From positions 1-8,443 of the forward strand of contig PWLT01000428.1 of the NCBI GenBank assembly GCA_003558415.1: 8,443 nt of DNA, given 5' to 3'. Below, in pieces: positions 1 through 5,902 of the stretch. The stretch's first letter is position 1. The number at the start of each line of letters is the position of its first letter. The translations under genes and the position numbers were made by a program. A model generated the notes under the pieces. The model ran no database searches, was not told the origin of the DNA, and worked only from the letters and a program-made list of their open reading frames with translations. This DNA is from Hyphomicrobiales bacterium. Lineage in GTDB: Bacteria > Pseudomonadota > Alphaproteobacteria > Rhodobacterales > Rhodobacteraceae.

Positions 1-1
1 G

Positions 2-112
2 GAGATCGTCGAGGCGATTCTGGACGGGCAGCAGGGACCGGAGGTGACGCTGGCGAGGCTGCGGGAGCCGTTTCCGATGGAGTGGGTGGGGCAGCGAGCC
101 AACTTCCGCTGA
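2..112 (+). CDS. C-terminal end of a serine recombinase-like protein (5' end outside window)
   Basis: An open frame enters from the left edge and ends at TGA 110-112, giving 36 residues. The tail reads IVEAILDGQQ, then about eight residues, then a PFPMEWVGQR-type ending. From memory, this IVEAILDG...PL-W-QR pattern closes many large serine recombinases (site-specific DNA recombinases of phages and integrative elements) in Alphaproteobacteria. The catalytic resolvase domain, the recombinase domain and any zinc ribbon would lie upstream of the window, so activity cannot be judged. It runs convergently toward the phosphonate operon and stops 226 bp from the phnX stop codon. The family call rests only on this short tail and is tentative; that the frame is coding is better supported, by its GC-rich third positions. 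Confidence 0.55.
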   Translation, partial: EIVEAILDGQQGPEVTLARLREPFPMEWVGQRANFR

Positions 113-338
113 TCGACGCACCCGGCCCACAGCGGACGGGCGACCGATGGTGCTTGCTGCTGCACAGCTTTCCGAAAGCAGACGCCCAGCATTCCGTCGG
201 TTCTTGAGGCCTTCGGCTTCGCCTGTGCGGGCTCGAACACAGTCCCATGTGGAAGTAATCGGTTAGGACGAAGTGCAGCTGTCATTCCACCTTCGAGGTG
301 CGGAATTGCTGGTATGCGGCGCAGGGGGTTATCCTATG
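113..338. other. Convergent intergenic gap between recombinase-like tail and phnX
   Basis: This 226-bp space lies between two converging stop codons. I see no convincing gene. Short open frames near 273-547 on the plus strand overlap phnX antisense and have no recognisable content. The only structure seen is the hairpin at 284-306. Confidence 0.6.
284..306. terminator. Candidate hairpin downstream of phnX
   Basis: ATTCC-ACCT, loop TCG, AGGT-(GC bulge)-GGAAT can form nine base pairs with a two-base bulge. It lies about 33 bp beyond the phnX stop codon and between two convergent genes, a usual place for a bidirectional terminator. Neither strand shows a good U-tract after the stem, so intrinsic termination is doubtful. 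Confidence 0.25.
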
Positions 339-1124
339 CTATGGGGGTGTATCAAGCTGAATCAGGAGTTCCGGAAGATCAGCCACGGTGTCGATCACAT
401 GCTGTGCCCCGGCGGTTCGCAGAACTTCGGTCGCTTCCGCGCGCAGGGTTTGCAGTTCCTCAGCCGACAACGCTGCGAGTTTCTGCGGTGTGCGGCCCAC
501 GATGTTGCCCGAGAGCGCGACCCCGACGGTTAGACAGCCGGCATTGACGCCCTCGGCGATGCCGGGCGGCGTGTCGTCCACCTTGACCACCGAGGCAGCT
601 GGCCAGATCCGCAGGTCGATGAAACACTGATACATCTGCAACGGGCCGGGCCGCCCTTCAGGCAAATCGTCGGAACACACACAGTTGTCCGGCACATAGC
701 CCTGCGCCGCGGCGACGGGAAAGACACGCTCCATGATCGAGCGGGTATATCCGGTGGTTGAGCCGATCTTCAGCCCCATCGCGCGCAGCCGATCGACCGC
801 AGCGCGCGCGCCGGGCACGAGCGTGGCGTATTGCGCGACCACGGCCTCGTTCATCGGCACGAAGACGGCATAGACGCGGTCGATATCGGCCTCGGTCGGC
901 GCCTGGCCATGGACGCGCGCCCATTCGGCGGCAATTCGCGGGGCCGTGAGCATCGCCCTGATATGGTCGCGTTTCGGCGCGCCCATGGGCGCGCGGGCTT
1001 CGGCGATGGTTGCTTCGACATCAAAACGGCGAAACGCCTCGACGAAAACGCCCATTGGGGCGAAGGAGCCAAAATCGATGGTGGTTCCGGCCCAGTCGAA
1101 CACCACAGCCTTGAAGCGGTTCAT
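339..1124 (-). CDS. phnX: Phosphonoacetaldehyde hydrolase (phosphonatase)
   Basis: HAD-superfamily enzyme that hydrolyses the C-P bond of phosphonoacetaldehyde to acetaldehyde and phosphate in the cytoplasm. The protein has 261 residues, close to the usual length of about 265-270. Family hallmarks are present: nucleophile Asp10 in FDWAGTTID, with Ala12 where most HAD enzymes have a second Asp; Schiff-base Lys51 in MGAPKRDHIR; STTGYT at 122-127; the GRP motif at 157-159; and the Mg-binding VDDTPPG loop at 182-188. The ATG at 1124 is chosen because the conserved N-terminus starts there and GGAG sits five bases upstream. The frame extends another 46 codons, but that part overlaps the preceding gene and looks non-native. 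It is the last gene of the operon, 38 bp after the Fe-ADH. No truncation or missing catalytic residue was seen. The family call is firm. Confidence 0.96.
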   Translation of the reverse strand: MNRFKAVVFDWAGTTIDFGSFAPMGVFVEAFRRFDVEATIAEARAPMGAPKRDHIRAMLTAPRIAAEWARVHGQAPTEADIDRVYAVFVPMNEAVVAQYATLVPGARAAVDRLRAMGLKIGSTTGYTRSIMERVFPVAAAQGYVPDNCVCSDDLPEGRPGPLQMYQCFIDLRIWPAASVVKVDDTPPGIAEGVNAGCLTVGVALSGNIVGRTPQKLAALSAEELQTLRAEATEVLRTAGAQHVIDTVADLPELLIQLDTPP

Positions 1125-1162
1125 GTAATCTCCATGTGTTTGATTTGCATTGCCGCACCGCG

Positions 1163-2269
1163 TCATGCCGCGAGGGGCGAGACGGGATGCAAGGTGGTGA
1201 TTGCACCGATGAAGTTGCGGCCGCGCGGGCCGTCCGTCGCCTCGGCGAGGATATTCTCCCATTCGGCGGCGTCGATCCCGTAACCGGCGGGGGTGAGCCG
1301 GACACCCAGCCCGTCCAGAAACCCCGCCAGTTTTCTGGCGCCGACGCGCAAATCAGGGCCGAAGATGTCGCGCAGCCCGCGACCGGTGAGCCCGTCGGCA
1401 TCGGCTAGGCTGTGCAGGATCATCGGCAGGGTGAAGGAACAGGCGATTCCATGCGTCACGCCGTGTCGCAAGGTGACGGGATAGGAGATCGAATGCGCGA
1501 TCGCGGTTCGCGTGCCCGAGAAGGCCAGACCCGCAACCAGGGACGCCTCTGCCATCCGGCTGCGTAGACCCGGGTCACCCGGGGCGGCCACCAGCGCCGG
1601 GAGCACCTCCAGAATGGTGCGGGCAGCGACAACCGCATGGGTGGCCGTCACTGGGTTTGCATTGCGGTTCCACAGGCTTTCAAGCGCATGCGACAGCGCG
1701 TCGAGACCCGTCGATACCGTCAGCGCGCACGGCATCGAGCACATCAGTTCCGGGTCGATGACAGCCGCCTCGGGATAGAGCGCGGGGTGATCGAGCGAGC
1801 GCTTGGTCGCCGTCTCGCGGTCCCAGACGGTGGCCCAGCAGGTAACCTCGCTGCCGGTGCCCGCCGTCGTGGGCATGGCAATCAGGGGCAGCGGCTGCCA
1901 GTCGTCTGGCGCCCCGGCGCCGCTCAGCAGAGCTCTTACCGCGGTGAAACCCTGCGCCGAAGCCGCCAGAACCTTGGCGCTGTCGATTACCGAGCCGCCG
2001 CCGAGCGCGATGACCACCTCGGGCCGAGTTTCGAGCGCCGCAATCTCCGATGCCTGCCGTGAAAGATCCGCAATATCCGGATTGGGCACAACATCGCGGA
2101 CCGTTCCGGCCGCTGGTCCGAGGCGCTGCGTCAGGCGGTCGGCGAGCGCAGTGAAGGGCGCGTCCGGATAGGTGACCAGAAGGTAGGGCCGCTCGCCAAC
2201 AAGGGCTTCAAGCCTGTCGAAGCACCCTGCGCCGAAGGTTATGGCGACCGGGTTGTGATAGGTCCACAT
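1163..2269 (-). CDS. Phosphonate-associated iron-containing alcohol dehydrogenase (probable phosphonoacetaldehyde/2-hydroxyethylphosphonate oxidoreductase)
   Basis: Group III metal-dependent alcohol dehydrogenase of 368 residues, near the usual 370-385. Visible features are the nucleotide-binding GGGSVIDSAK at 90-99, the PTTAGTGSE signature at 133-141, and a full metal set Asp190, His194, His259 and His273, whose spacing matches the Fe-binding residues of FucO-type enzymes. A subfamily of these enzymes is known to be linked to phosphonate genes; related members reduce phosphonoacetaldehyde to 2-hydroxyethylphosphonate in phosphonate natural-product pathways. Here it sits between a phosphonate importer and phnX, so I infer the opposite direction: oxidation of imported hydroxyethylphosphonate to feed PhnX. 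It lies 34 bp after phnE2 and 38 bp before phnX. An AGAGGA ribosome site lies about 12 bases before the ATG, a rather long spacing. Family certain, substrate inferred; a detoxifying reductase role is the alternative. Confidence 0.9.
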   Translation of the reverse strand: MWTYHNPVAITFGAGCFDRLEALVGERPYLLVTYPDAPFTALADRLTQRLGPAAGTVRDVVPNPDIADLSRQASEIAALETRPEVVIALGGGSVIDSAKVLAASAQGFTAVRALLSGAGAPDDWQPLPLIAMPTTAGTGSEVTCWATVWDRETATKRSLDHPALYPEAAVIDPELMCSMPCALTVSTGLDALSHALESLWNRNANPVTATHAVVAARTILEVLPALVAAPGDPGLRSRMAEASLVAGLAFSGTRTAIAHSISYPVTLRHGVTHGIACSFTLPMILHSLADADGLTGRGLRDIFGPDLRVGARKLAGFLDGLGVRLTPAGYGIDAAEWENILAEATDGPRGRNFIGAITTLHPVSPLAA

Positions 2270-2303
2270 TCGTGCGTCGTTTCCTCTTGATTGATGCGAA
2301 GGT

Positions 2304-3143
2304 TCAACGCGCGAGCACGCGCTGGCCCGTCCGACCTTCGAGTGCGGTTCGGGCGTGGTGCGAGATCACCTCGGATACCACCACCAGCGCCGCGATCAGC
2401 AGGATGATGGCTGCGACGCGGTCGCTTTGCAGTTGGTCGGCAGTGCGGCGCAGATACCAGCCCATGCCGCCGGCGCCGAAGAACCCGACAACCGTGGCGG
2501 ATCGGAAGACCACGTCCCAGGTGTAGATCCCGATGCCGATGAAGGCGGTGCGGACCTGCGGGAGCACACCGAAGAAGAACACCGCCAGCGGGCCTGCACC
2601 GGCGGCCCGCATCGCCTCGACCGGCGCATCGTCGATGGATTCGATCTCCTCGACGAACAGCTTGCCGGCAAAGCCGATGCAGCCCAGCGTCAGCGCCAGT
2701 ACGCCGGGCAGCACGCCAAAGCCCAGCACCATGATGAACACGATGGCCCAGATCATCTCGTGGATTGCCCGCGCACCGGTGATGAAGACGCGCGCCGCGC
2801 TCTTTCCGACCCCTGGCAGCGGGCTGGCGTTGAATGCAGCCAGCCAGGCCAGCGGTATGGCAAGAAGGAGGCCCGCCAGCGTTGCCAGAAGCGCCATGTG
2901 AATGGTTTCCAGCACGCTTTGCAGGAAGCGCGGGCGCATGATGTATTCGAAGTCGGGCGGATAATAGCGGGTGGCCAGAAGCGTGCCGAGCCGGTCGAAA
3001 AGCGTGGCGAACCGCTCCAGCCGCACATTCAGATATTGCAGCGTCAGCCAAAGCCCGGCACCCAGCGCCAGCAACAGCAGGAAGCGCAGCAGCGAACGAC
3101 GCCGCCGTTTCTGCAGGACCATGAGAGTGTTCGTGCTGCTCAT
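2304..3143 (-). CDS. phnE: Phosphonate ABC transporter permease, second copy (PhnE2)
   Basis: Inner-membrane subunit of a phosphonate importer, 279 residues. A basic N-terminus (KRRRR at 12-16) leads into a first membrane helix at about 17-37, followed by hydrophobic segments at about 80-104, 130-157, 200-227 and 244-261. The cytoplasmic coupling (EAA) loop that contacts the ATPase is seen from Glu176, EAMRAAGAGPL through LPQ at 194-196. IHEMIWA at 127-133 is the PhnE-type helix start, matched in the partner permease. The ATG at 3143 is favoured: it follows the phnE1 stop by one base (TGACATG) and has GGAGG ten bases upstream. An in-frame ATG 16 codons earlier lies inside phnE1. Its tight spacing to phnE1 and similar layout imply a PhnE1/PhnE2 heterodimer, as in other alphaproteobacterial phn loci. 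Confidence 0.93.
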   Translation of the reverse strand: MSSTNTLMVLQKRRRRSLLRFLLLLALGAGLWLTLQYLNVRLERFATLFDRLGTLLATRYYPPDFEYIMRPRFLQSVLETIHMALLATLAGLLLAIPLAWLAAFNASPLPGVGKSAARVFITGARAIHEMIWAIVFIMVLGFGVLPGVLALTLGCIGFAGKLFVEEIESIDDAPVEAMRAAGAGPLAVFFFGVLPQVRTAFIGIGIYTWDVVFRSATVVGFFGAGGMGWYLRRTADQLQSDRVAAIILLIAALVVVSEVISHHARTALEGRTGQRVLAR

Positions 3144-3144
3144 G

Positions 3145-3978
3145 TCAGACCAGCCTCCGCCGCAGACGCACCGAGATCGCCTCACCCACAAGGATGATGG
3201 CCAGAATTGTCAGCAGCACGGTGGTGACCCCTGCATAGTTCGATGCAATCAGCTGATTGTGGAAGGTCAGGCCCAGCCCGCCGGCGCCGACCAGCCCCAG
3301 GACAGCCGCCCGATTGACGTTGATGTCCCATTCGAAGATCAGCGTGCCCAGCCCGATGGGCAGAAGCTGCGGGACGATCGCGTGGCGCACCATGTCCAGC
3401 GGACGCGCGCCTTGCGCCTTCATCGCTTCCACGGGCCGCATGTCGATCCGCTCGATCGCTTCGGCCAGAAGCTTCGATACGAAGCCCACGGACCGGCAAG
3501 CCAGTGCAAGGATGCCCGCAAAGGCCCCAAGGCCCACGGCCGAGACGAAGATCAGCGCCCAGACGATCTCGTGTATCGAGCGGCTCATGGTCATCAGGCC
3601 ACGCGCCAGCAGGTAGCCCGGCATGCCCAGTGGCCTGAGATTGGCTGCCCCGAGAACGGCGACCGGCAGCGACATCACCGCGCCCAGCAGTGTGCCGATG
3701 ATGGCGATGAGGATGGTCTGCACGGCGGGCTCAAAAAGCGTGGGCAGCAATGTCGGATCTGGCGGCAGGAAGCGGCCGAACCCGGTGACCACTTCGGCAA
3801 ACCCGCCCATGCGCCGCCAGTCGGTGCCCGGAATGACCGAGCCTTGCACAGCCCAAACCGAAAGCGCGAGCAGCAGCGACGTCACGGCCAGCACGGCCAT
3901 GTGCCCACGCCTGCGCGCCTGCCGCCAGCGCGCAAGAGCTGCGGGGTTCGATCCCGGCATCGCCTGCGCCGCGCTCAT
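3145..3978 (-). CDS. phnE: Phosphonate ABC transporter permease, first copy (PhnE1)
   Basis: Inner-membrane subunit of 277 residues. There is a cytoplasmic N-terminus rich in Arg (19-24), a first membrane helix at about 27-45, and further segments at about 86-112, 136-160, 205-232 and 252-270. The EAA loop runs from Glu184 (EAMKAQGARPLDMVRHAIVPQ region, 184-204), and IHEIVWAL at 135-142 parallels the motif in PhnE2. The start ATG overlaps the phnC stop codon by four bases (ATGA), with AGGAG six bases upstream, so translation is probably coupled to phnC. PhnE1 and PhnE2 share fold and motifs but are clearly diverged in sequence, pointing to an old duplication rather than a recent one. The periplasmic loop after the first helix (about 46-84) is poorly conserved between the two. 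Confidence 0.93.
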   Translation of the reverse strand: MSAAQAMPGSNPAALARWRQARRRGHMAVLAVTSLLLALSVWAVQGSVIPGTDWRRMGGFAEVVTGFGRFLPPDPTLLPTLFEPAVQTILIAIIGTLLGAVMSLPVAVLGAANLRPLGMPGYLLARGLMTMSRSIHEIVWALIFVSAVGLGAFAGILALACRSVGFVSKLLAEAIERIDMRPVEAMKAQGARPLDMVRHAIVPQLLPIGLGTLIFEWDINVNRAAVLGLVGAGGLGLTFHNQLIASNYAGVTTVLLTILAIILVGEAISVRLRRRLV

Positions 3979-4793
3979 AGTCGGCTCCTGTCTGTCGCGG
4001 CGTAGATGCCGCCAAGCGCGGCCTCGTCAAGTTCATCGAAGGGGCCGTCATGCACGATGATGCCGTCGCGCAAGGCAATGACGCGCGATGCGAATTGCCG
4101 CGCCAAGGCAACATCATGGATGTTGCAGAGCGCCGCAACACCGCTTTCCTGCGCCAGATCACGGATCTGCGCCATAATGTCGTTTGCGATGCGCGGGTCT
4201 AGGCTCGATGTCGGCTCATCCACCAGCAGCAGTTCGGGCGCCTGAAAGAGCGCCCGGCAGATGCCCACCCGCTGACGCTGCCCGCCGCTCAGGGCATCGA
4301 CCCGCTGGTCAAGAAAGGCACCCAGCCCGACCCGATCAAGCAGCGCTGCGGCCTCGGCAATCATTGTCGCCGGGTAGATGGAAAACAGGGCCCGCAATGC
4401 CTGTTGGCTACCCACCCGGCCCAGCAGCACATTGTCAAGCACCCGATACCGCTCAATCAGGTTGAATTCCTGAAAGATCATGCCCATGCGGCGCCGGCAC
4501 CTGCGCAGGGCGCCCCCCTGAAGAGCGGTCACCTCGATATCGCCCAGCCGGACCGACCCGGCGCTGGGTTCGACAAGCCGGTTGATCGCGCGCAGAAGCG
4601 TGGATTTGCCCGAACCTGAAGCGCCGATCACCGCCACGAATTCACGCGGCGCGAGGGTGAACCCCACACCGCGCAGAACATCCTCGGGCGCGCCCGGGTA
4701 GCGAACACGCAGGTTTTCGACCTGCAAAAGCGGTTCCGCCAAGGCAGCGGCGGGTGCCGCATGGCGGGCGGGGACAAATCTGAGTTGCGCCAT
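3975..4793 (-). CDS. phnC: Phosphonate ABC transporter ATP-binding protein
   Basis: ATPase that powers phosphonate uptake through the two PhnE permeases. The protein has 272 residues from the ATG at 4793. All ABC motifs are intact: Walker A GASGSGKST at 57-65, Q-loop Gln108 in MIFQEFN, signature LSGGQRQR at 168-175, Walker B LLLVDEPTSSLD at 188-199, and switch His226 in NIHDVAL. The FNLIERYRVLDNVLLGR stretch (110-126) and the NIHDVALARQFASRVIALRDG stretch (224-244) are typical of PhnC rather than of general amino-acid importers. An unusual N-terminal lead of about 20 Ala-rich residues precedes the first strand. The start is uncertain: the ATG has no good ribosome site, and an in-frame TTG six codons upstream directly abuts the 4817-4840 hairpin. 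It overlaps phnE1 by four bases. Confidence 0.94.
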   Translation of the reverse strand: MAQLRFVPARHAAPAAALAEPLLQVENLRVRYPGAPEDVLRGVGFTLAPREFVAVIGASGSGKSTLLRAINRLVEPSAGSVRLGDIEVTALQGGALRRCRRRMGMIFQEFNLIERYRVLDNVLLGRVGSQQALRALFSIYPATMIAEAAALLDRVGLGAFLDQRVDALSGGQRQRVGICRALFQAPELLLVDEPTSSLDPRIANDIMAQIRDLAQESGVAALCNIHDVALARQFASRVIALRDGIIVHDGPFDELDEAALGGIYAATDRSRL

Positions 4794-4860
4794 TTCACTG
4801 CTTTCGAACAAGGGGCGACCCGCCCCGTTGGGGGCGGGTCCGGACAGGTCTCCGGGCGGA
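4794..4860 (-). other. phnD-phnC intercistronic spacer
   Basis: This is the longest gap inside the operon (67 bp, where the others are 38 bp or less). It contains the strong hairpin at 4817-4840 and, as far as I can see, no clear Shine-Dalgarno sequence for phnC. The sequence just before the phnC ATG is GAAAGCAGTGAA. Confidence 0.7.
4817..4840 (-). promoter_or_regulatory. Perfect GC-rich hairpin between phnD and phnC (mRNA stabiliser or attenuator)
   Basis: GACCCGCCCC, a four-base loop and GGGGCGGGTC form a perfect ten-base-pair stem made almost wholly of GC pairs. On the transcribed strand it follows the phnD stop codon by about 20 bases. Only GCCCCTTGTTCG follows the stem, so it lacks the U-run of an intrinsic terminator. 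Such hairpins behind the binding-protein gene of ABC operons are known to protect the upstream mRNA 3' end or partly attenuate downstream genes, giving more binding protein than membrane subunits. That role is inferred here. Confidence 0.6.
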
Positions 4861-5745
4861 TCAGTCGGCTGCGGCCTGCAACTGACGGATCAAATCGTAA
4901 TCGCTGTCCTGCATCGCCACGAAACGCGGCGAGTTGATCGCTTCGAAATACGGCGCGACCTCGGGAACCTCATGCGCGGTCAGGAACGCGTCGACGATGC
5001 TTTCACGCAGATCCTCGCACAGGGTGGTGCGGAAGACGAACGGGTCCTGAGGCACCACCGCCGAGCGCCAGAGGATGTTCACATTGTCAAGGGTGATGTC
5101 CCCACGCTCGACGACATTGTCGAAGCGATGGGTCGCCACGAAGGCGACATCGACCCGCCCTTCCAGCACCGCGAGCGCCGACAGATCGTGTCCGCCGGTG
5201 TAGACGATGCGCCCGTAGAAGTCCTCCAGATCCTCACCGGTCTCCCCGGCGAACGCCACCATCGGCAGCAGATGACCGGAGGTCGAGGCGGGATCGACAA
5301 GGCCAAGCGTGGCGCCCCGGGAATCCTCGATCGTCTCGATGCCCGAGTCGGCGCGCGAGATCAGGTTGGCGCGATAGCCCGGCCCTTCTTCCTGCATGTG
5401 CCCGGCATGACGGGAATAAGTGGCGAAAACCACCATGTCGTCATTCTGCGCCTTGGCGAGGGTGTAGCTGGCCGGGCCGAGAACGGCGATATCGACCCAG
5501 CCCGACGCAATTGCCTCCATGACCGAGGCGTAGCTGGTGGGCGAGTAGAAATCGATGTCCCTGCCGGTAACCGTGCTCAGATGCCGGATCAACGGCTGGT
5601 AGAGCTGGAGTTCGGCGGCGGTATCTTCGGTCGGAATCATCGAGAAGGTGAGCGTTTCGGGATTTTCGCACTCTGCCGCTGCCGAAGCGGTGAGCACCCC
5701 CGAGAGCAGCAGCGCGATTACGACGGAGGTCTTGCTGTGGGCCAT
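4861..5745 (-). CDS. phnD: Periplasmic phosphonate-binding protein
   Basis: Solute-binding protein that captures phosphonate in the periplasm and delivers it to PhnE1/PhnE2. It has 294 residues. The N-terminus has Lys5, a hydrophobic stretch at 8-20 and an AlaSerAlaAlaAla end, a Sec signal peptide probably cleaved near residue 24. The mature protein opens with the PhnD-family strand TLTFSMIPTED (31-41). Other family features are the FYSPTSYASVMEA region (66-78), LGPASYTLAK (89-98), the Ser/Thr loop DPASTSGHLLP (151-161) that in characterised PhnD helps hold the phosphonate oxygens, and GGHDLSALAVLEGRVDVAFV (184-203). Cys26 and Cys243 are the only mature cysteines and could form a disulphide. 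GGAG lies ten bases before the ATG. It is the first gene of the operon and is separated from phnC by a hairpin. The ligand (aminoethyl- or hydroxyethylphosphonate) cannot be read from the sequence. Confidence 0.94.
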   Translation of the reverse strand: MAHSKTSVVIALLLSGVLTASAAAECENPETLTFSMIPTEDTAAELQLYQPLIRHLSTVTGRDIDFYSPTSYASVMEAIASGWVDIAVLGPASYTLAKAQNDDMVVFATYSRHAGHMQEEGPGYRANLISRADSGIETIEDSRGATLGLVDPASTSGHLLPMVAFAGETGEDLEDFYGRIVYTGGHDLSALAVLEGRVDVAFVATHRFDNVVERGDITLDNVNILWRSAVVPQDPFVFRTTLCEDLRESIVDAFLTAHEVPEVAPYFEAINSPRFVAMQDSDYDLIRQLQAAAD

Positions 5746-5771
5746 CGTGACGTGTCTCCGATACGGTTTTT

Positions 5772-5785
5772 GCCTGGATGCAGGC
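5772..5785. promoter_or_regulatory. Inverted repeat in the phnD leader
   Basis: GCCTG-GATG-CAGGC is a perfect 5-4-5 dyad 27-40 bp upstream of the phnD ATG. It could be an operator half-site or a small leader hairpin. On the phnD strand it is followed by a run of A, not U, so it is not a terminator in that direction. It overlaps the first GGATGCAG direct repeat. Confidence 0.35.
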
Positions 5786-5811
5786 GTGATAGGGGGGCAG
5801 TCAGGATGCAG
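5776..5811. repeat. Direct repeat GGATGCAG, two copies 28 bp apart
   Basis: GGATGCAG occurs at 5776-5783 and again at 5804-5811, each preceded by C and one variable base. The 28-bp period is not an exact number of helical turns. It may form part of the LysR-type regulator's binding array, or be chance in a GC-rich region. Confidence 0.3.
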
Positions 5812-5846
5812 TGTTTGTATTTGTGTTCTCTATCCGGACTGGTATT

Positions 5847-5852
5847 TCCATA
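5847..5852 (-). promoter_or_regulatory. Possible -10 element of the phnD promoter
   Basis: On the minus strand TATGGA starts exactly ten bases after the end of the candidate Pho box, the spacing usual for PhoB-activated promoters in which the box replaces the -35. The hexamer matches only the first three bases of TATAAT, so the call depends on the position. Confidence 0.3.
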
Positions 5853-5862
5853 AGCGTTTCTA

Positions 5863-5880
5863 ATGACGTCTCCATGACAC
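5863..5880 (-). promoter_or_regulatory. Candidate Pho box upstream of phnD
   Basis: On the phnD strand the sequence reads GTGTCAT-GGAG-ACGTCAT: two 7-bp direct repeats with an 11-bp period, matching the CTGTCAT-N4-CTGTCAT PhoB site at 6/7 and 5/7 positions. The four-base spacer is GC-richer than the usual A/T. It lies about 118 bp before the phnD ATG and points toward phnD. Phosphonate importers are classic Pho regulon members, which raises the prior. It would place the operon under phosphate limitation. Confidence 0.5.
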
Positions 5881-5887
5881 TCAAACA

Positions 5888-5902
5888 CGGACCCGCAGTC
5901 CG
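5888..5902. promoter_or_regulatory. Inverted repeat abutting the lysR start codon
   Basis: CGGAC-CCGCA-GTCCG is a perfect 5-5-5 dyad whose last base touches the ATG of the LysR gene. The stretch where a Shine-Dalgarno should lie is thus inside the dyad, and no GGAG-type sequence is visible. It could act as an autoregulatory operator or as an mRNA hairpin limiting translation. Confidence 0.4.

Larger units (their letters stand above)
5746..5902. promoter_or_regulatory. Divergent phnD / lysR control region
   Basis: This 157-bp region separates two divergent start codons and must hold promoters for both directions. In order from the phnD side it holds a GCCTG-N4-CAGGC dyad (5772-5785), an 8-bp direct repeat GGATGCAG (5776-5783 and 5804-5811), a possible -10 (5847-5852) with a candidate Pho box (5863-5880) for phnD, and a CGGAC-N5-GTCCG dyad abutting the lysR ATG. 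It is more AT-rich in the middle than the flanking genes. A LysR protein normally binds such a region, but I could not assign one definite T-N11-A site. Confidence 0.75.

Noticed and set aside
1125..1262. N-terminal extension of phnX by 46 codons
   Set aside because: It overlaps the end of the Fe-ADH gene, shows no PhnX homology, and the internal ATG has a good ribosome site.
2355..3197. Plus-strand frame of 280 codons opposite phnE2
   Set aside because: Shadow of a clear permease gene; charged low-complexity composition.
2971..4005. Plus-strand frame of 344 codons opposite phnE1
   Set aside because: Antisense shadow of phnE1 and the start of phnE2; rich in His, Gln and Arg, as expected from reversed GC-biased codons.
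4817..4840. Intrinsic terminator ending the phnD transcript
   Set aside because: The stem is excellent but no U-run follows, and complete termination would cut the transporter genes off from their only visible promoter.
4828..5853. Plus-strand frame of 341 codons opposite phnD
   Set aside because: Shadow of phnD, which has a signal peptide and family motifs; no ribosome site of its own.
5748..5870. TGACGT motif at both ends of the divergent region
   Set aside because: Six bases only, with different flanks; the right-hand copy is better explained as part of the candidate Pho box.
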